DNA of 14,707 nucleotides, taken from positions 1 through 14,707 of the forward strand of contig CAMVPV010000002.1 in the NCBI GenBank assembly GCA_947169455.1. Reading direction: 5' to 3'. The translations under genes and the position numbers were made by a program. This stretch comes from an uncultured Clostridia bacterium. Lineage in GTDB: Bacteria > Bacillota_A > Clostridia > Oscillospirales > Ruminococcaceae. This document shows, piece by piece, positions 5,726 through 13,949 of the stretch. Positions within the stretch are counted from its first letter, which is position 1; each line of letters starts with the position of its first letter. The notes below the pieces were generated by a model. It made no database searches. It worked only from the letters and a program-made list of their open reading frames with translations, and had not been told where the DNA came from.

Positions 5726-7159
5726 ATGTCAACAGCTTCTGTCATCACGGAAGAATTCATCCGTTCGCTCGCGCCGAATGCATCGGCGATTTCAAATGCG
5801 GCGAAAATATCCCGCTCAGGCGGATTTCTCACGCTGCACAAGACCGCGGACGAAACGCTCATCTTCGGGGACTGCAAGGGCAGCGGAAAGGAACCGTATC
5901 ACACATCGGCGGATTTTTCCGGCGACTCGCCCGTGTTCCGCTGTTCCTGCCCGAGCAGGCAGTTCCCGTGCAAGCACAGCCTTGCGATAATGACCGAATG
6001 GCTCGCGGGGAAGGAGTTTTCCGTCGCGGAGATACCGGAGGACGTAGCGCTGAAGCGTGAGAAGATCGCAAAGAAAGCGGAAAAGGCTGCCGCTCCCGAA
6101 ACGGAAAAGAAGCCCGCAAAGCCGAACAAGTCCGCCGCCGTGAAGAAGCTGAAAAAGCAGGCGGAGGGTCTGGAGCTTGCTGGGAATTTCGTGAACGATG
6201 TTCTGAGCCGAGGGATATCCGCCGTGAACCGCGCATCCGCGGAACAGTACAAGGAGCTTGCAAAGCAGCTCGGAGATTACTATCTCCCGGAGCCGCAGGC
6301 GATAATGTACGAGATAGTTTCGGCGGCGGAGCGCCTTTCCGATACGCCGTCCGACGCGGAAGCCGAGCGGGTAGTGCAGCTCGTGGTAAAGCTTCATTCC
6401 ACCGTGAAGAAGTGCAGGGAATACATATCCGCAAAGCTGGAGAGCGGCGACGTGCTCCCCGAGGACAATATCCTCTATGAGGCCATGGGAAATGTGTGGA
6501 AGCTGACACAGCTGAAGGATATCGGTCTGTGCCGCGAGAACGCAAGGATCATACAGCTTTCGTTCACGGTGCTGCATGACAGCATACACCGCGCAGATAT
6601 AGATACCGCATACTGGTGCGATCTGCAGACGGGCGATATCATGCGCACCGAAAATATCCGCCCGCTGAAAGCCGCAAAGCATATCAAGGAGGAGGATTCG
6701 GTATTCGGCGTGCATGATATAAAGGAGCTCTACATCTACCCCGGCGGGATGAACCGCCGCGTCCGCTGGGAAAGCGCGGAGATAAATGATGCGGCGCCCG
6801 AGGTTTATGGGGATATCATATCAAAAGCGGGAACGAGCATCGCAGAAGCCGTGAAAAAGGCAAAGAACGAACTGAAGAATACTCTTTCCGAGCCGTCGGC
6901 GGCAATGCTGATAAAATTCGACAGCATAGGATTTTCAAAAGAGGACGGTCACCCCGTGCTGAAACTCGGCGAGGAGACAGCCGCTCTGCGTGCAAATGAG
7001 AACTATCCGGATACCTGTGACGTCCTGACCGCAGTGAACGGAAAGCTGCTTGAAAACGGCGCGCTGCTCGGTGAATTCTTCTACGAGCCCGCCGACAGGA
7101 AATTCTATATAGCGCCCGTTTCGCTGGTGAATGCTGACGGCATCACACGGCTGTGCTGA
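5726..7159 (+). CDS. SWIM zinc-finger protein of the MoxR-DUF5682-VWA system
   Basis: The 477-residue protein has a SWIM zinc finger with the C-x-C-x(n)-C-x-H pattern: C73, C75, C82 and H84, within FRCSCPSRQFPCKH. SWIM domains bind zinc and mediate contacts with nucleic acid or protein. The 70 residues before it form a beta-rich region (GGFLTLHKTADETLIFGDC) commonly seen next to SWIM. After it come a Lys/Ala/Glu-rich linker (about 107-140), a helical region and a mixed C-terminal half. The same arrangement, a SWIM protein next to MoxR, DUF5682 and VWA genes, is seen from memory in E. coli yehQ and in actinobacterial operons. GGGAGG at 5713-5718 supports the ATG at 5726. It ends 16 bases before the next gene. 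A targeting or adaptor role is an inference. Confidence 0.88.
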   Translation: MSTASVITEEFIRSLAPNASAISNAAKISRSGGFLTLHKTADETLIFGDCKGSGKEPYHTSADFSGDSPVFRCSCPSRQFPCKHSLAIMTEWLAGKEFSVAEIPEDVALKREKIAKKAEKAAAPETEKKPAKPNKSAAVKKLKKQAEGLELAGNFVNDVLSRGISAVNRASAEQYKELAKQLGDYYLPEPQAIMYEIVSAAERLSDTPSDAEAERVVQLVVKLHSTVKKCREYISAKLESGDVLPEDNILYEAMGNVWKLTQLKDIGLCRENARIIQLSFTVLHDSIHRADIDTAYWCDLQTGDIMRTENIRPLKAAKHIKEEDSVFGVHDIKELYIYPGGMNRRVRWESAEINDAAPEVYGDIISKAGTSIAEAVKKAKNELKNTLSEPSAAMLIKFDSIGFSKEDGHPVLKLGEETAALRANENYPDTCDVLTAVNGKLLENGALLGEFFYEPADRKFYIAPVSLVNADGITRLC

Positions 7160-7160
7160 G

Positions 7161-7167
7161 GGGGAGG
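7161..7167 (+). promoter_or_regulatory. Ribosome binding site deciding the start at 7176
   Basis: GGGGAGG just after the TGA of the SWIM gene (7157-7159) is 8 bases from the ATG at 7176. This rules in favour of 7176 over the in-frame ATG at 7131. Confidence 0.65.
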
Positions 7168-7175
7168 AAATATAT

Positions 7176-8942
7176 ATGAACACATCTGCATTCTACGAAC
7201 TGAGAAAGCGCCTTTACAGCTGCGCGGCGGCGGGCTGCTCGAACGTGAGCGAGGATTTCCGCCTGAAAAAGGCACTGGAGGATCTTGCACCGCTCGCACA
7301 GGCAAACAAGAGCTTCGCGCGGCTGGGAGATATGTGCGGCAGGCTGTTTTCGGATGATGCTCCCGCACCTCTGCTTGCGGACTGCATAGCGCTCGCGGAC
7401 GCCCTTGCGGTGGCGCAGGGCGGCATATCGGACAATTCCGAAACGGAAAAAGCGGGGACTGCCGGAAGGATACCCGAGGGAAACGTTCCGTATTCGCGCA
7501 TAAATGCGCTCTGCGAGCTTGTACGAAAGGACAGCCCCAAGCTGATAGAGCTCCCGCCCGAGGATGCGGCGCTTGCCGCCGACCCGCGCGTTATCGCGGT
7601 ATTTGCGGGGATGTCGAACAGGAACAGCTATCTGCTCGAAAGCTTTTTCCGTAAGATCACGGCGGCTTCGGGCGATATGATCGTTCCGCTGCTCAAAAGC
7701 AGGATAGATGTTTCCGACCCGAAGGAAAGCGGCGTCCGCATAAAATATATCTCAATGGCGGCGGGCGATAAGGAACGCGAACTTTACATATCGACAGCCC
7801 GGAATACCGAAGCATCGAACGATCTGCGCGCCGCTGCGCTCGAAGCGCTGGGCGACGCCCCCGAAAACAAGGATATCCTGCTTGAGATATACAATACATC
7901 AAAGGGCAAGGTGAAGAACACGGCGCTCGCGGCGCTCGCCGGCACAGACTGCCCCGAATGTGAAGATATATTCAAAAAGCTGACCGCGAAGTACAAGCCC
8001 TCCTACGATCAGTACATCGCAAGGTCGGGCGGAAAGATATGCACGGAATTTGCGGTGAAGCTGATAAAGGAAGAGGACGCAGGTGCTAAAAATGCAAGGA
8101 CTGCCGCGGACTGCTGCGCGCTCATAGCAAACAAGCCGGACGCCGACGAGGGCTTTATGATACTGAAAGCACGCGGCGAACAGTATATCGGACCGCTGAA
8201 CAATACGCTGATAGGCAACCTCTGCCATACCGAACGCCGCGCAGAGTTTGAGGGGCTTATCCACAGGCTGTTCAGTGCCGACAAGAAATCCTTCCGCAAG
8301 GCGGAACTGTTCACCAGACTTGCAGATTCCCCCGAAACAGCTTTCGATGATATCAGACCGGAGGATATCGTTCCCGTGCTGGAAATACTTAAGAACACGA
8401 ACCTGGTCTATTCGGAAAATACCGGATATTACTTTATCTCCGTGTCATCAGACAGGCTCAGGGGAATTGAACTGTTCAAGGACATCCCCGCAAAAATGTT
8501 TGAGCTTATCTGTACTGTTTCGGCTGACAAGGAACCGAACGATCTCCGCATGAGCATATTTTTCGGTCTGATGCACTCCTGCAAGCCCGCCGACCGCGAA
8601 ATGATATGCAGAAAGGGATGTGAGTTCGCGGCAGCTGCCATCCATAAAACGCCCGACTTTGCGATGCTGAACTTTATCCACACATACGGCTCGGCGGCTG
8701 ACAGCGGGGATTACCGCGGCCTCATCACCGATTACATAATGTACTGCTGCAAGCACGATATTTTCCGCGGCTATTATTCCACGCGGATAGCGCTGGGTAT
8801 GATGCCCATCCCGCTCGATGTGCGCCTTGCGGAGCTGGAGCAGCTTCTGAAAAAGCTGAAAAATCCGCTCAATATCCACAAGCACAAGGACGATTACATC
8901 AAGGCTGTTCAGGATCATATCGACAACAATAAACTGGTATGA
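7176..8942 (+). CDS. HEAT-like repeat protein in the position of DUF5691
   Basis: This 588-residue protein is predicted almost wholly helical. The middle contains HEAT-like paired helices, for example LRAAALEALGDAPENKDILLEIY (217-239) followed by VKNTALAALAGTDCPECEDIFKKL (246-269). Such repeats form curved scaffolds for protein binding. The N-terminal part (FYELRKRLYSCAAAG, then a LADCIALADALAVAQG helix) looks like a separate helical domain. There is no catalytic motif, signal peptide or membrane span. I recall that actinobacterial operons of this type encode a DUF5691 protein at this point, and this may be the clostridial equivalent, but I cannot confirm homology from the sequence. The ATG at 7176-7178 is preceded by GGGGAGG at 7161-7167; an in-frame ATG at 7131 lies inside the preceding gene and lacks a ribosome site. 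Confidence 0.85.
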   Translation: MNTSAFYELRKRLYSCAAAGCSNVSEDFRLKKALEDLAPLAQANKSFARLGDMCGRLFSDDAPAPLLADCIALADALAVAQGGISDNSETEKAGTAGRIPEGNVPYSRINALCELVRKDSPKLIELPPEDAALAADPRVIAVFAGMSNRNSYLLESFFRKITAASGDMIVPLLKSRIDVSDPKESGVRIKYISMAAGDKERELYISTARNTEASNDLRAAALEALGDAPENKDILLEIYNTSKGKVKNTALAALAGTDCPECEDIFKKLTAKYKPSYDQYIARSGGKICTEFAVKLIKEEDAGAKNARTAADCCALIANKPDADEGFMILKARGEQYIGPLNNTLIGNLCHTERRAEFEGLIHRLFSADKKSFRKAELFTRLADSPETAFDDIRPEDIVPVLEILKNTNLVYSENTGYYFISVSSDRLRGIELFKDIPAKMFELICTVSADKEPNDLRMSIFFGLMHSCKPADREMICRKGCEFAAAAIHKTPDFAMLNFIHTYGSAADSGDYRGLITDYIMYCCKHDIFRGYYSTRIALGMMPIPLDVRLAELEQLLKKLKNPLNIHKHKDDYIKAVQDHIDNNKLV

Positions 8943-8998
8943 ACGGACAGCAGACGTCAAATACCGACCGGAAAACTATATAAGAAAGGCTGATAAAA

Positions 8999-10078
8999 AT
9001 GTCGGATATACTGAGACTCCCCGCCGAGGAGCTGTATAAAGAAGAGCTCGAAGCACTTATTGCAAACGAAAAAGACCCCGTTCCCGCGGGGTGGAGGATG
9101 TCGCCGAAGTCGGTGCTCACCTATATAATGGGCGGAAAGTCGGGTAAAACGACTATCACTCCCAAATATATGGGGGATAAGCGCATCGTCGAGATATGTA
9201 TAGCAACGCTGGTCACCGACCGTGCACTGCTCCTTATCGGCGAGCCCGGCACGGCGAAATCGTGGCTCTCGGAGCATCTCACCGCCGCTATTAACGGCAA
9301 TTCGTCAAGGGTGATACAGGGCACCGCCGGCACTACCGAGGAACAGCTCCGCTATTCGTGGAATTACGCTATGCTGCTCGCGAACGGCCCCTCGCATGAG
9401 TCGCTCGTGAAGAGCCCCGTATATACCGCAATGGAAACGGGCACGATAGCGCGCATCGAGGAGATATCCCGCTGTGCGAGCGAGGTACAGGACGCACTTA
9501 TCTCTATACTCTCGGAAAAGCGCATCTCCGTGCCGGAACTTTCCGAGGAGATAGCCGCGCGCAAGGGCTTTTCTGTGATAGCCACCGCGAACACCCGCGA
9601 CAAGGGCGTGAACGAGATGTCATCGGCATTGAAGCGCCGCTTCAATATCGTGGTGCTGCCTGCGCCCTCCGATATGGAAACGGAAATAAACATAGTGAAT
9701 ACGCGCGTAGCACAGCTCTCGCAGAGCTTCGGGCTGACCGCCGAGCTCCCCGGCCGCACTGCCGTTGAGCGCGTCGTTACCGTATTCCGCGAGCTCCGTG
9801 ACGGTCAGACGCTGGACGGTCAGATCAAACTGAAGACCACCTCGGGCGTGCTTTCGTCTGCGGAGGCGATATCGCTCCTCGTGAACAGCATGGCGCTCGC
9901 GGGCAGCTTCGGAAGCGGAAAGATAACCGATGCCGACCTCGCAGCCGCACTGCAGGGCGCAGTCGTGAAGGACGAAGGCAAGGACAAGGCTGTCTGGACG
10001 GAATATCTCGAAAACGTTATGCGCAAGCGCAAGGGATGCGCGTCGCTCTACGCAGAATGCAAGGAGAGGAATTCTTAA
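8999..10078 (+). CDS. MoxR-family AAA+ ATPase
   Basis: The 359-residue protein is a complete AAA+ module. Walker A is GEPGTAKS at 81-88. Walker B lies in TIARIEEISR (149-158), with the EE pair at 154-155 in place of the common DE, as in other MoxR proteins. Sensor 1 is in IATANTRD (194-201), and an arginine finger is likely at R213 or R214 in ALKRRF. MoxR ATPases are ATP-driven chaperones that usually work with a VWA protein encoded nearby, as here. It corresponds to E. coli yehL by context and length. It starts at the ATG 8999-9001 with AAAGG 9 bases upstream. The 56-base gap before it is the largest within the cassette but holds no convincing promoter. Its TAA overlaps the next ATG by one base (TAATG), implying coupled translation. 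Confidence 0.95.
   Translation: MSDILRLPAEELYKEELEALIANEKDPVPAGWRMSPKSVLTYIMGGKSGKTTITPKYMGDKRIVEICIATLVTDRALLLIGEPGTAKSWLSEHLTAAINGNSSRVIQGTAGTTEEQLRYSWNYAMLLANGPSHESLVKSPVYTAMETGTIARIEEISRCASEVQDALISILSEKRISVPELSEEIAARKGFSVIATANTRDKGVNEMSSALKRRFNIVVLPAPSDMETEINIVNTRVAQLSQSFGLTAELPGRTAVERVVTVFRELRDGQTLDGQIKLKTTSGVLSSAEAISLLVNSMALAGSFGSGKITDADLAAALQGAVVKDEGKDKAVWTEYLENVMRKRKGCASLYAECKERNS
10061..10070 (+). promoter_or_regulatory. Ribosome binding site deciding the start at 10078
   Basis: AAGGAGAGGA sits inside the end of the MoxR gene and ends 7 bases before the ATG at 10078. The in-frame ATG at 10036 would add 14 residues not typical of the family and has no comparable site. Confidence 0.7.
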
Positions 10079-12303
10079 TGGCGGTATATTTCGGGGTGAG
10101 ACACCTCTCGCCCGCGTGTGCGTATTTCGTCACCGGTTTTCTCGAACGTGAGAAGCCGGATATCGTGCTGATAGAGGGTCCCTCCGATCTTTCACATCTG
10201 ATAGAGCCGCTCCTCGATGCGGATGCCGTGCTCCCCGCGGCGATACTCGCCTACACGGAAAAGCCGCCGATAAGAACGGTGCTGTGGCCGTTCGCGGAAT
10301 TTTCACCCGAATACCGCGCCATGAAATGGGCAGTGGATAATCATGTCCCCGTGAAGTTCTGCGACCTGCCGTCCTCGTGCCTGCTCGCAGGGGAGGATGA
10401 CGGGGAGGATGAACGCGGAAAAGATACCGCCCCGCGGATATCGGTGTATGAACAGATGGAGAAGATCACCGGAACGGACAACGATTCTTTCTGGGAATAT
10501 ACCTTTGAACAATGTGAGGATCCCGACGATCTCACTGCGGCGGTGGATGAATACGGCAGAGAGCTGCGCGGGCATTCGGAAAACGATGAGCATGACAGGC
10601 TGCGTGAGGCATTCATGCGCAGGTGCATTTCGGAATGTGAGGGCAAAGCAGCCGTCATAACGGGAGCGTTCCATACTTACGGAATAAAGGATGTCCCCTT
10701 CTCGGAGGAAGACCGCAGACTTACGGAAAAGCTGCCTTCCGCTGCCGTGCGTGCAACACTGATGCCGTATTCGTATTACCGGCTGTCGTCACATTCCGGT
10801 TACGGCGCAGGCAGCAGAGCGCCCGCATATTTTGAAATGCTCTGGAAAAACCGTCTGCGCGGGAATATATCCGACAGCGCGGCGGAATACCTTGCGCGGA
10901 TAGCGGAATATCAGCGTAGGAACGGCTATGCGGCATCTGCGGCGGAGGTGATAGAGGCGAAGCGGCTCGCGGAGACGCTCGCTCTGCTGCGCGGCGGAAA
11001 GGGCGCGTGCCTGTCCGACCTGCGCGATGCGGCAGTCACCTGCATGGGGCACGGTTCATTCGGCGAGATATCGCTCGCCTGCGCGGATACCGAGATCGGC
11101 ACGAAGATAGGTTCGCTGCCGGAGGGAACGGTCTGCACATCGGTGCAGGAGGACTTCATGTATCAGCTGAAGGATCTGAAGCTGGACAAGTACCGCACTG
11201 CCGTATCGGAGGATGTTGAGCTCGACCTGCGGGAGAATATCCGCGTAAAATCCGAAAAGTCGGCATTCATGGGATTGTACCGCTCGAACTTCCTGCACAG
11301 GCTGAGGGTGCTCACGGTGCATTTCGGCGAGCAGAAAGCACGCGCTCAGGACAACGCTACATGGGCGGAAAAATGGAGCCTGCAATGGACGCCGGAATCG
11401 GAGATAGAGCTGGTAGAGGCGTCTCTGAACGGTGATACCGTTGAACAGGCAGCGGTGAACGTGCTCGGGCGAAGGGCGGCGGAGGCGGAAAGCCTCACGG
11501 AGGTCATAGATGTGCTCGCGGATATTTTCCTGTGCGGGCTGCCGGACTGCGTGAAAAGCACGGCGTCGGCAGTGCGGAAACAGGCGGCGGACTGCACATC
11601 TGCTGAACAGACAGGGCTTGCGGTCGGAAAACTGTCGGCGGTGATACGCTTCGGAAATATACGCCGCATCGACCCTGAACCGGTGCGTCCGCTGATGGAA
11701 CAGCTTTTCCTGCGGTTCTGCCTGTCATTTTCGGGAGCGGCTGTGTGCGACAAGGACGCCGCCGTAAAGCTGATACCTGCGGTATCACAGGTGAACGACG
11801 CCTGCCTTTCGCATGAGGAACTCGACACGGAGCGGTTCATATCCGCAATGGCAGACGCCGCCGACAGCAATTTCGCAAATCCGCTGATATCGGGATACGC
11901 GGCGGCGGTGCTCACCGAGCGCGGAAGGATATCCGCGGAGGAACTTGCGGTGCGGATAAACAGGCGGCTCTCACGCGGAACACCGCCCGCCGAGGGCGCG
12001 CTGTGGTTTGAGGGATTTTCCCGCCGCAACAGGCGCTCGCTGATAAGCAGGCTCTCGGTATGGGAGAAGCTGTGCAGCTTCGTTTCGGAACTGGACGACG
12101 AGGAATTCAAACCGGTGCTGGTATGCCTGCGGAGGACTTTCTCGGAGTTCTCTCCGTCGGAAAAGTCAGACATAGCAGAGAATATCGGTGAGGTGCTCGG
12201 CATATCGAAGGAGGCAGCGGCGGAATTCGTGACGGCGGAGGTCACCGAAGAGGAAAAGCAGACGCTCGATGAGCTGGACGATTTTGATTTCGGAGATATA
12301 TGA
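10078..12303 (+). CDS. DUF5682 family protein (ChaN/EreA/TraB-like signature)
   Basis: This 741-residue protein begins directly with the family signature YFGVRHLSPACA (4-15), then IVLIEGPSDL (29-38), WPFAEFSPEYRAMKWA (70-85) and, later, VITGAFHTYGI (193-203). The pattern of an early R-H-S-P, an E-G-P and a late G-A-x-H resembles the scattered His/Glu residues of the ChaN/EreA/TraB superfamily, whose members are putative or proven hydrolases; a catalytic role here is inference. Residues about 210-741 are mostly helical, with no other motif I recognise, and the C-terminus is acidic (ELDDFDFGDI). It corresponds to E. coli yehM, which is of about the same length and also has an unknown role. The start at 10078 overlaps the MoxR stop, and the TGA at 12301-12303 overlaps the VWA start, so three proteins are made in a coupled way. 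Confidence 0.93.
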   Translation: MAVYFGVRHLSPACAYFVTGFLEREKPDIVLIEGPSDLSHLIEPLLDADAVLPAAILAYTEKPPIRTVLWPFAEFSPEYRAMKWAVDNHVPVKFCDLPSSCLLAGEDDGEDERGKDTAPRISVYEQMEKITGTDNDSFWEYTFEQCEDPDDLTAAVDEYGRELRGHSENDEHDRLREAFMRRCISECEGKAAVITGAFHTYGIKDVPFSEEDRRLTEKLPSAAVRATLMPYSYYRLSSHSGYGAGSRAPAYFEMLWKNRLRGNISDSAAEYLARIAEYQRRNGYAASAAEVIEAKRLAETLALLRGGKGACLSDLRDAAVTCMGHGSFGEISLACADTEIGTKIGSLPEGTVCTSVQEDFMYQLKDLKLDKYRTAVSEDVELDLRENIRVKSEKSAFMGLYRSNFLHRLRVLTVHFGEQKARAQDNATWAEKWSLQWTPESEIELVEASLNGDTVEQAAVNVLGRRAAEAESLTEVIDVLADIFLCGLPDCVKSTASAVRKQAADCTSAEQTGLAVGKLSAVIRFGNIRRIDPEPVRPLMEQLFLRFCLSFSGAAVCDKDAAVKLIPAVSQVNDACLSHEELDTERFISAMADAADSNFANPLISGYAAAVLTERGRISAEELAVRINRRLSRGTPPAEGALWFEGFSRRNRRSLISRLSVWEKLCSFVSELDDEEFKPVLVCLRRTFSEFSPSEKSDIAENIGEVLGISKEAAAEFVTAEVTEEEKQTLDELDDFDFGDI

Positions 12304-13472
12304 TGGATACAAAGACTCAATTGAAGCGCTGGCGTCTGATACTCGGCAGCGACAGCGAAAGGATGATGGAAAGTCTCGGCGGCACGGCGGCGCTTTCTGC
12401 GGAGGAACTGCTCATGGATCAGGCACTTGCGCAGATCTACGGGAACGACAGCCGCTCGGAGGGCGGTGCGGGCGCGGGCAGGGGGATGTCCTCGCCGAAG
12501 CTGACGAAGTGGCTTGGCGATCTGCGCACACTGTTCGCGCCGATGGAGATAAAGGTCATACAGAACGATGCGATAGAGCGCCGCGGATTGAAGCAGCTGC
12601 TCTTTGAGCCGGAAATGCTGGACGGGCTCGAACCGGATATATCCACAGCGTCGCTGCTGATGATGCTGAAGGATTAGATACCGCAGAAAGCCAAGGACAA
12701 CGCACGGCAGTACATCGCAAGGATAGTGGAGGATATCAACCGCCGCCTTGCGGATGATATAAAGCGTTCGGTGACCGCCGCGATGAACCGCCGTGAGCAT
12801 TCGCCGATACCCTCGGCGGCTGCGCTTGACTATGACCGCACGGTGCGGCGCAATCTGAAAAACTATGACCCCGTCCGCAAGCGGATAATACCCGAAAAAT
12901 TCTGGTTCTTCGAGCGCATATCGAGATCGGCGTCGCGAACGGTGATACTCGACATCGACCAGAGCGGCTCGATGGGGGAATCGGTTATATATTCCTCGGT
13001 GATGGGCTGCATACTCGCGAGCATGAATTCGGTGAAAACGCACATCGTCGCGTTCGATACAAAGGTGACAGACCTCACCGAGCTGTGCTCCGACCCCGTG
13101 GAACTGCTCTACGGGATACAGCTCGGCGGCGGAACGGATATCGAAAAGTCGGTGGCTTACTGCGCAGAGCTGGTCGCCGAGCCCGACAAGACCACGATGT
13201 TCCTGATATCCGACCTCTGTGAGGGCGGCAACAGGAACGGTCTGCTCCGCAGACTGGGCGACCTGAAGGGATCGGGCGTGAACCTTGTGGTGCTGCTTGC
13301 GATATCGGACAGCGGCAAGCCGTATTACGATGAGCATATAGCGGGTAAGATAGCGGAAATGGATATACCGTGCTTTGCGTGCCCGCCGGAAAAGCTGCCG
13401 GATATGCTGGAGGCGGTGCTCAAGCGGCGCACATTTACGGTGCAGATGAACAGCCGCGGGAGCGGCTTCTGA
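12300..13472 (+). pseudogene. VWA-domain partner of MoxR, one frame interrupted by an in-frame TAG
   Basis: A single frame encodes 390 codons with a TAG at codon 126. Before it, residues 1-125 carry the family N-terminus (KRWRLILG, WLGDLRTLF at 71-79, the segment around IQNDAIERRGLKQLLFEPEM at 87-106). Straight after it the expected helix continues in the same frame (IPQKAKDNARQYIARIVEDI, 127-146). A full VWA domain follows at about 212-375: MIDAS residues in DQSGSM (220-225), T279 in GGGTDI and D305 in ISDLCEG. VWA proteins bind Mg2+ and hand substrates to MoxR ATPases; E. coli yehP is of similar total length. If the stop is obeyed, a 125-residue fragment results (ends 12677), and the VWA part could restart only weakly, at GTG 12726 or ATG 12783. 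The ATG at 12300 overlaps the DUF5682 stop; GGAG at 12292-12295 spaces better with the adjacent ATG at 12303. Confidence 0.85.
12675..12677 (+). other. In-frame amber (TAG) codon within the VWA gene
   Basis: The codon before is GAT (Asp125) and after is ATA (Ile127). Frame, conserved sequence and codon style continue unchanged on both sides, so a single base substitution explains it and a frameshift does not. Sense codons one change away include CAG, AAG, GAG, TTG, TCG, TGG and TAC/TAT. It could be a recent nonsense mutation, a sequencing error or a suppressed codon. Confidence 0.9.
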
Positions 13473-13488
13473 TACGGGGTTTTGTGAT

Positions 13489-13875
13489 ATGGACGGTAAA
13501 CTGGTCATCCATGTTGATATTACCGGCAGCGAGGAGGTCTCCTGCGGCGGTGAAAAATATGCGATAGTGCGTTTCGGCGGATATGCAGACGGCGGACTGT
13601 TCAACGGGAAAATACTTCCGGGCGGTGCGGACTGTCAGCATTTCACTGCGGGCGAGGGGACGCTGTCTGCGCGGTATATCCTTGAAGGTACGGACTTTGC
13701 GGGGAACAGTTGCAGGATATTCATAGAAAACAACGCCGATATTTCCGGGGAATACACCCGTCCGATGCTGTTTACGGATTCGCCCGCGCTGAAAGAGTTT
13801 TCCCGCTCGGAGCTGACCGGCAGGATCATCAATGATAACGGAAAACTGACGATAGAGATCAGCGGCATTAAATGA
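13489..13875 (+). CDS. DUF3237-like beta-rich protein
   Basis: This 128-residue protein looks like the DUF3237 family by pattern. It shows an ITG-x(5)-CGG start (11-20), FNGKILPGGADCQHF (38-52), then LSARYILEGTDFAGNSCRIFIENN (59-82), TRPMLFTDSPALKEF (90-104) and a C-terminal strand pair. DUF3237 proteins are small beta-barrel-like proteins of unknown biochemical role. It has no signal peptide and no membrane segment. It starts 16 bases after the VWA stop, in the same direction and ahead of the shared terminator, so it is probably the last gene of the transcript. The ribosome site is poor (GGGG about 10 bases upstream). From memory this family is not a regular partner of the MoxR/DUF5682/VWA set, so a functional link is uncertain. 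Confidence 0.85.
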   Translation: MDGKLVIHVDITGSEEVSCGGEKYAIVRFGGYADGGLFNGKILPGGADCQHFTAGEGTLSARYILEGTDFAGNSCRIFIENNADISGEYTRPMLFTDSPALKEFSRSELTGRIINDNGKLTIEISGIK

Positions 13876-13891
13876 ATAGTATAATAAAGCG

Positions 13892-13930
13892 AACCCCGCG
13901 ATTGCTCTTTACAAGAACAATCGCGGGGTT
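13892..13930. terminator. Hairpin terminator between convergent genes
   Basis: AACCCCGCGATTG (13892-13904) and CAATCGCGGGGTT (13918-13930) form a perfect 13-bp stem with a 13-base loop. It lies 17 bases after the DUF3237-like gene and 20 bases before the mutL stop. The T-rich run after it is modest on the plus strand (TTATCAATTTTC) and weak on the minus strand (CGCTTTATTATA), so it is probably a bidirectional intrinsic terminator of moderate strength. Confidence 0.85.
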
Positions 13931-13949
13931 ATCAATTTTCAATTACCGC

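Noticed and set aside
5816..6715. Open frame of 299 codons on the minus strand opposite the SWIM gene
   Set aside because: It lies wholly inside a gene with a recognisable zinc finger and has no motif or ribosome site of its own.
9128..9151. GGKSGKTT in the MoxR protein (residues 45-52) as a second P-loop
   Set aside because: The spacing between the glycines is one residue short of GxxxxGK(S/T), and the real Walker A (GEPGTAKS, 81-88) with its Walker B and sensor residues lies further on.
12675..12677. TAG as evidence of a genome with reassigned amber codons (for example Gln or pyrrolysine)
   Set aside because: It is the only internal TAG among about 15 genes; frequent reassignment would give many more. 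Suppression at this one site remains possible.
11346..13604. Very long open frame (752 codons) on the minus strand opposite the DUF5682 and VWA genes
   Set aside because: It is Ser/Arg/His-rich with no domain pattern, has no promoter or ribosome site, and mirrors genes with strong codon bias; a chance antisense frame in GC-rich DNA.
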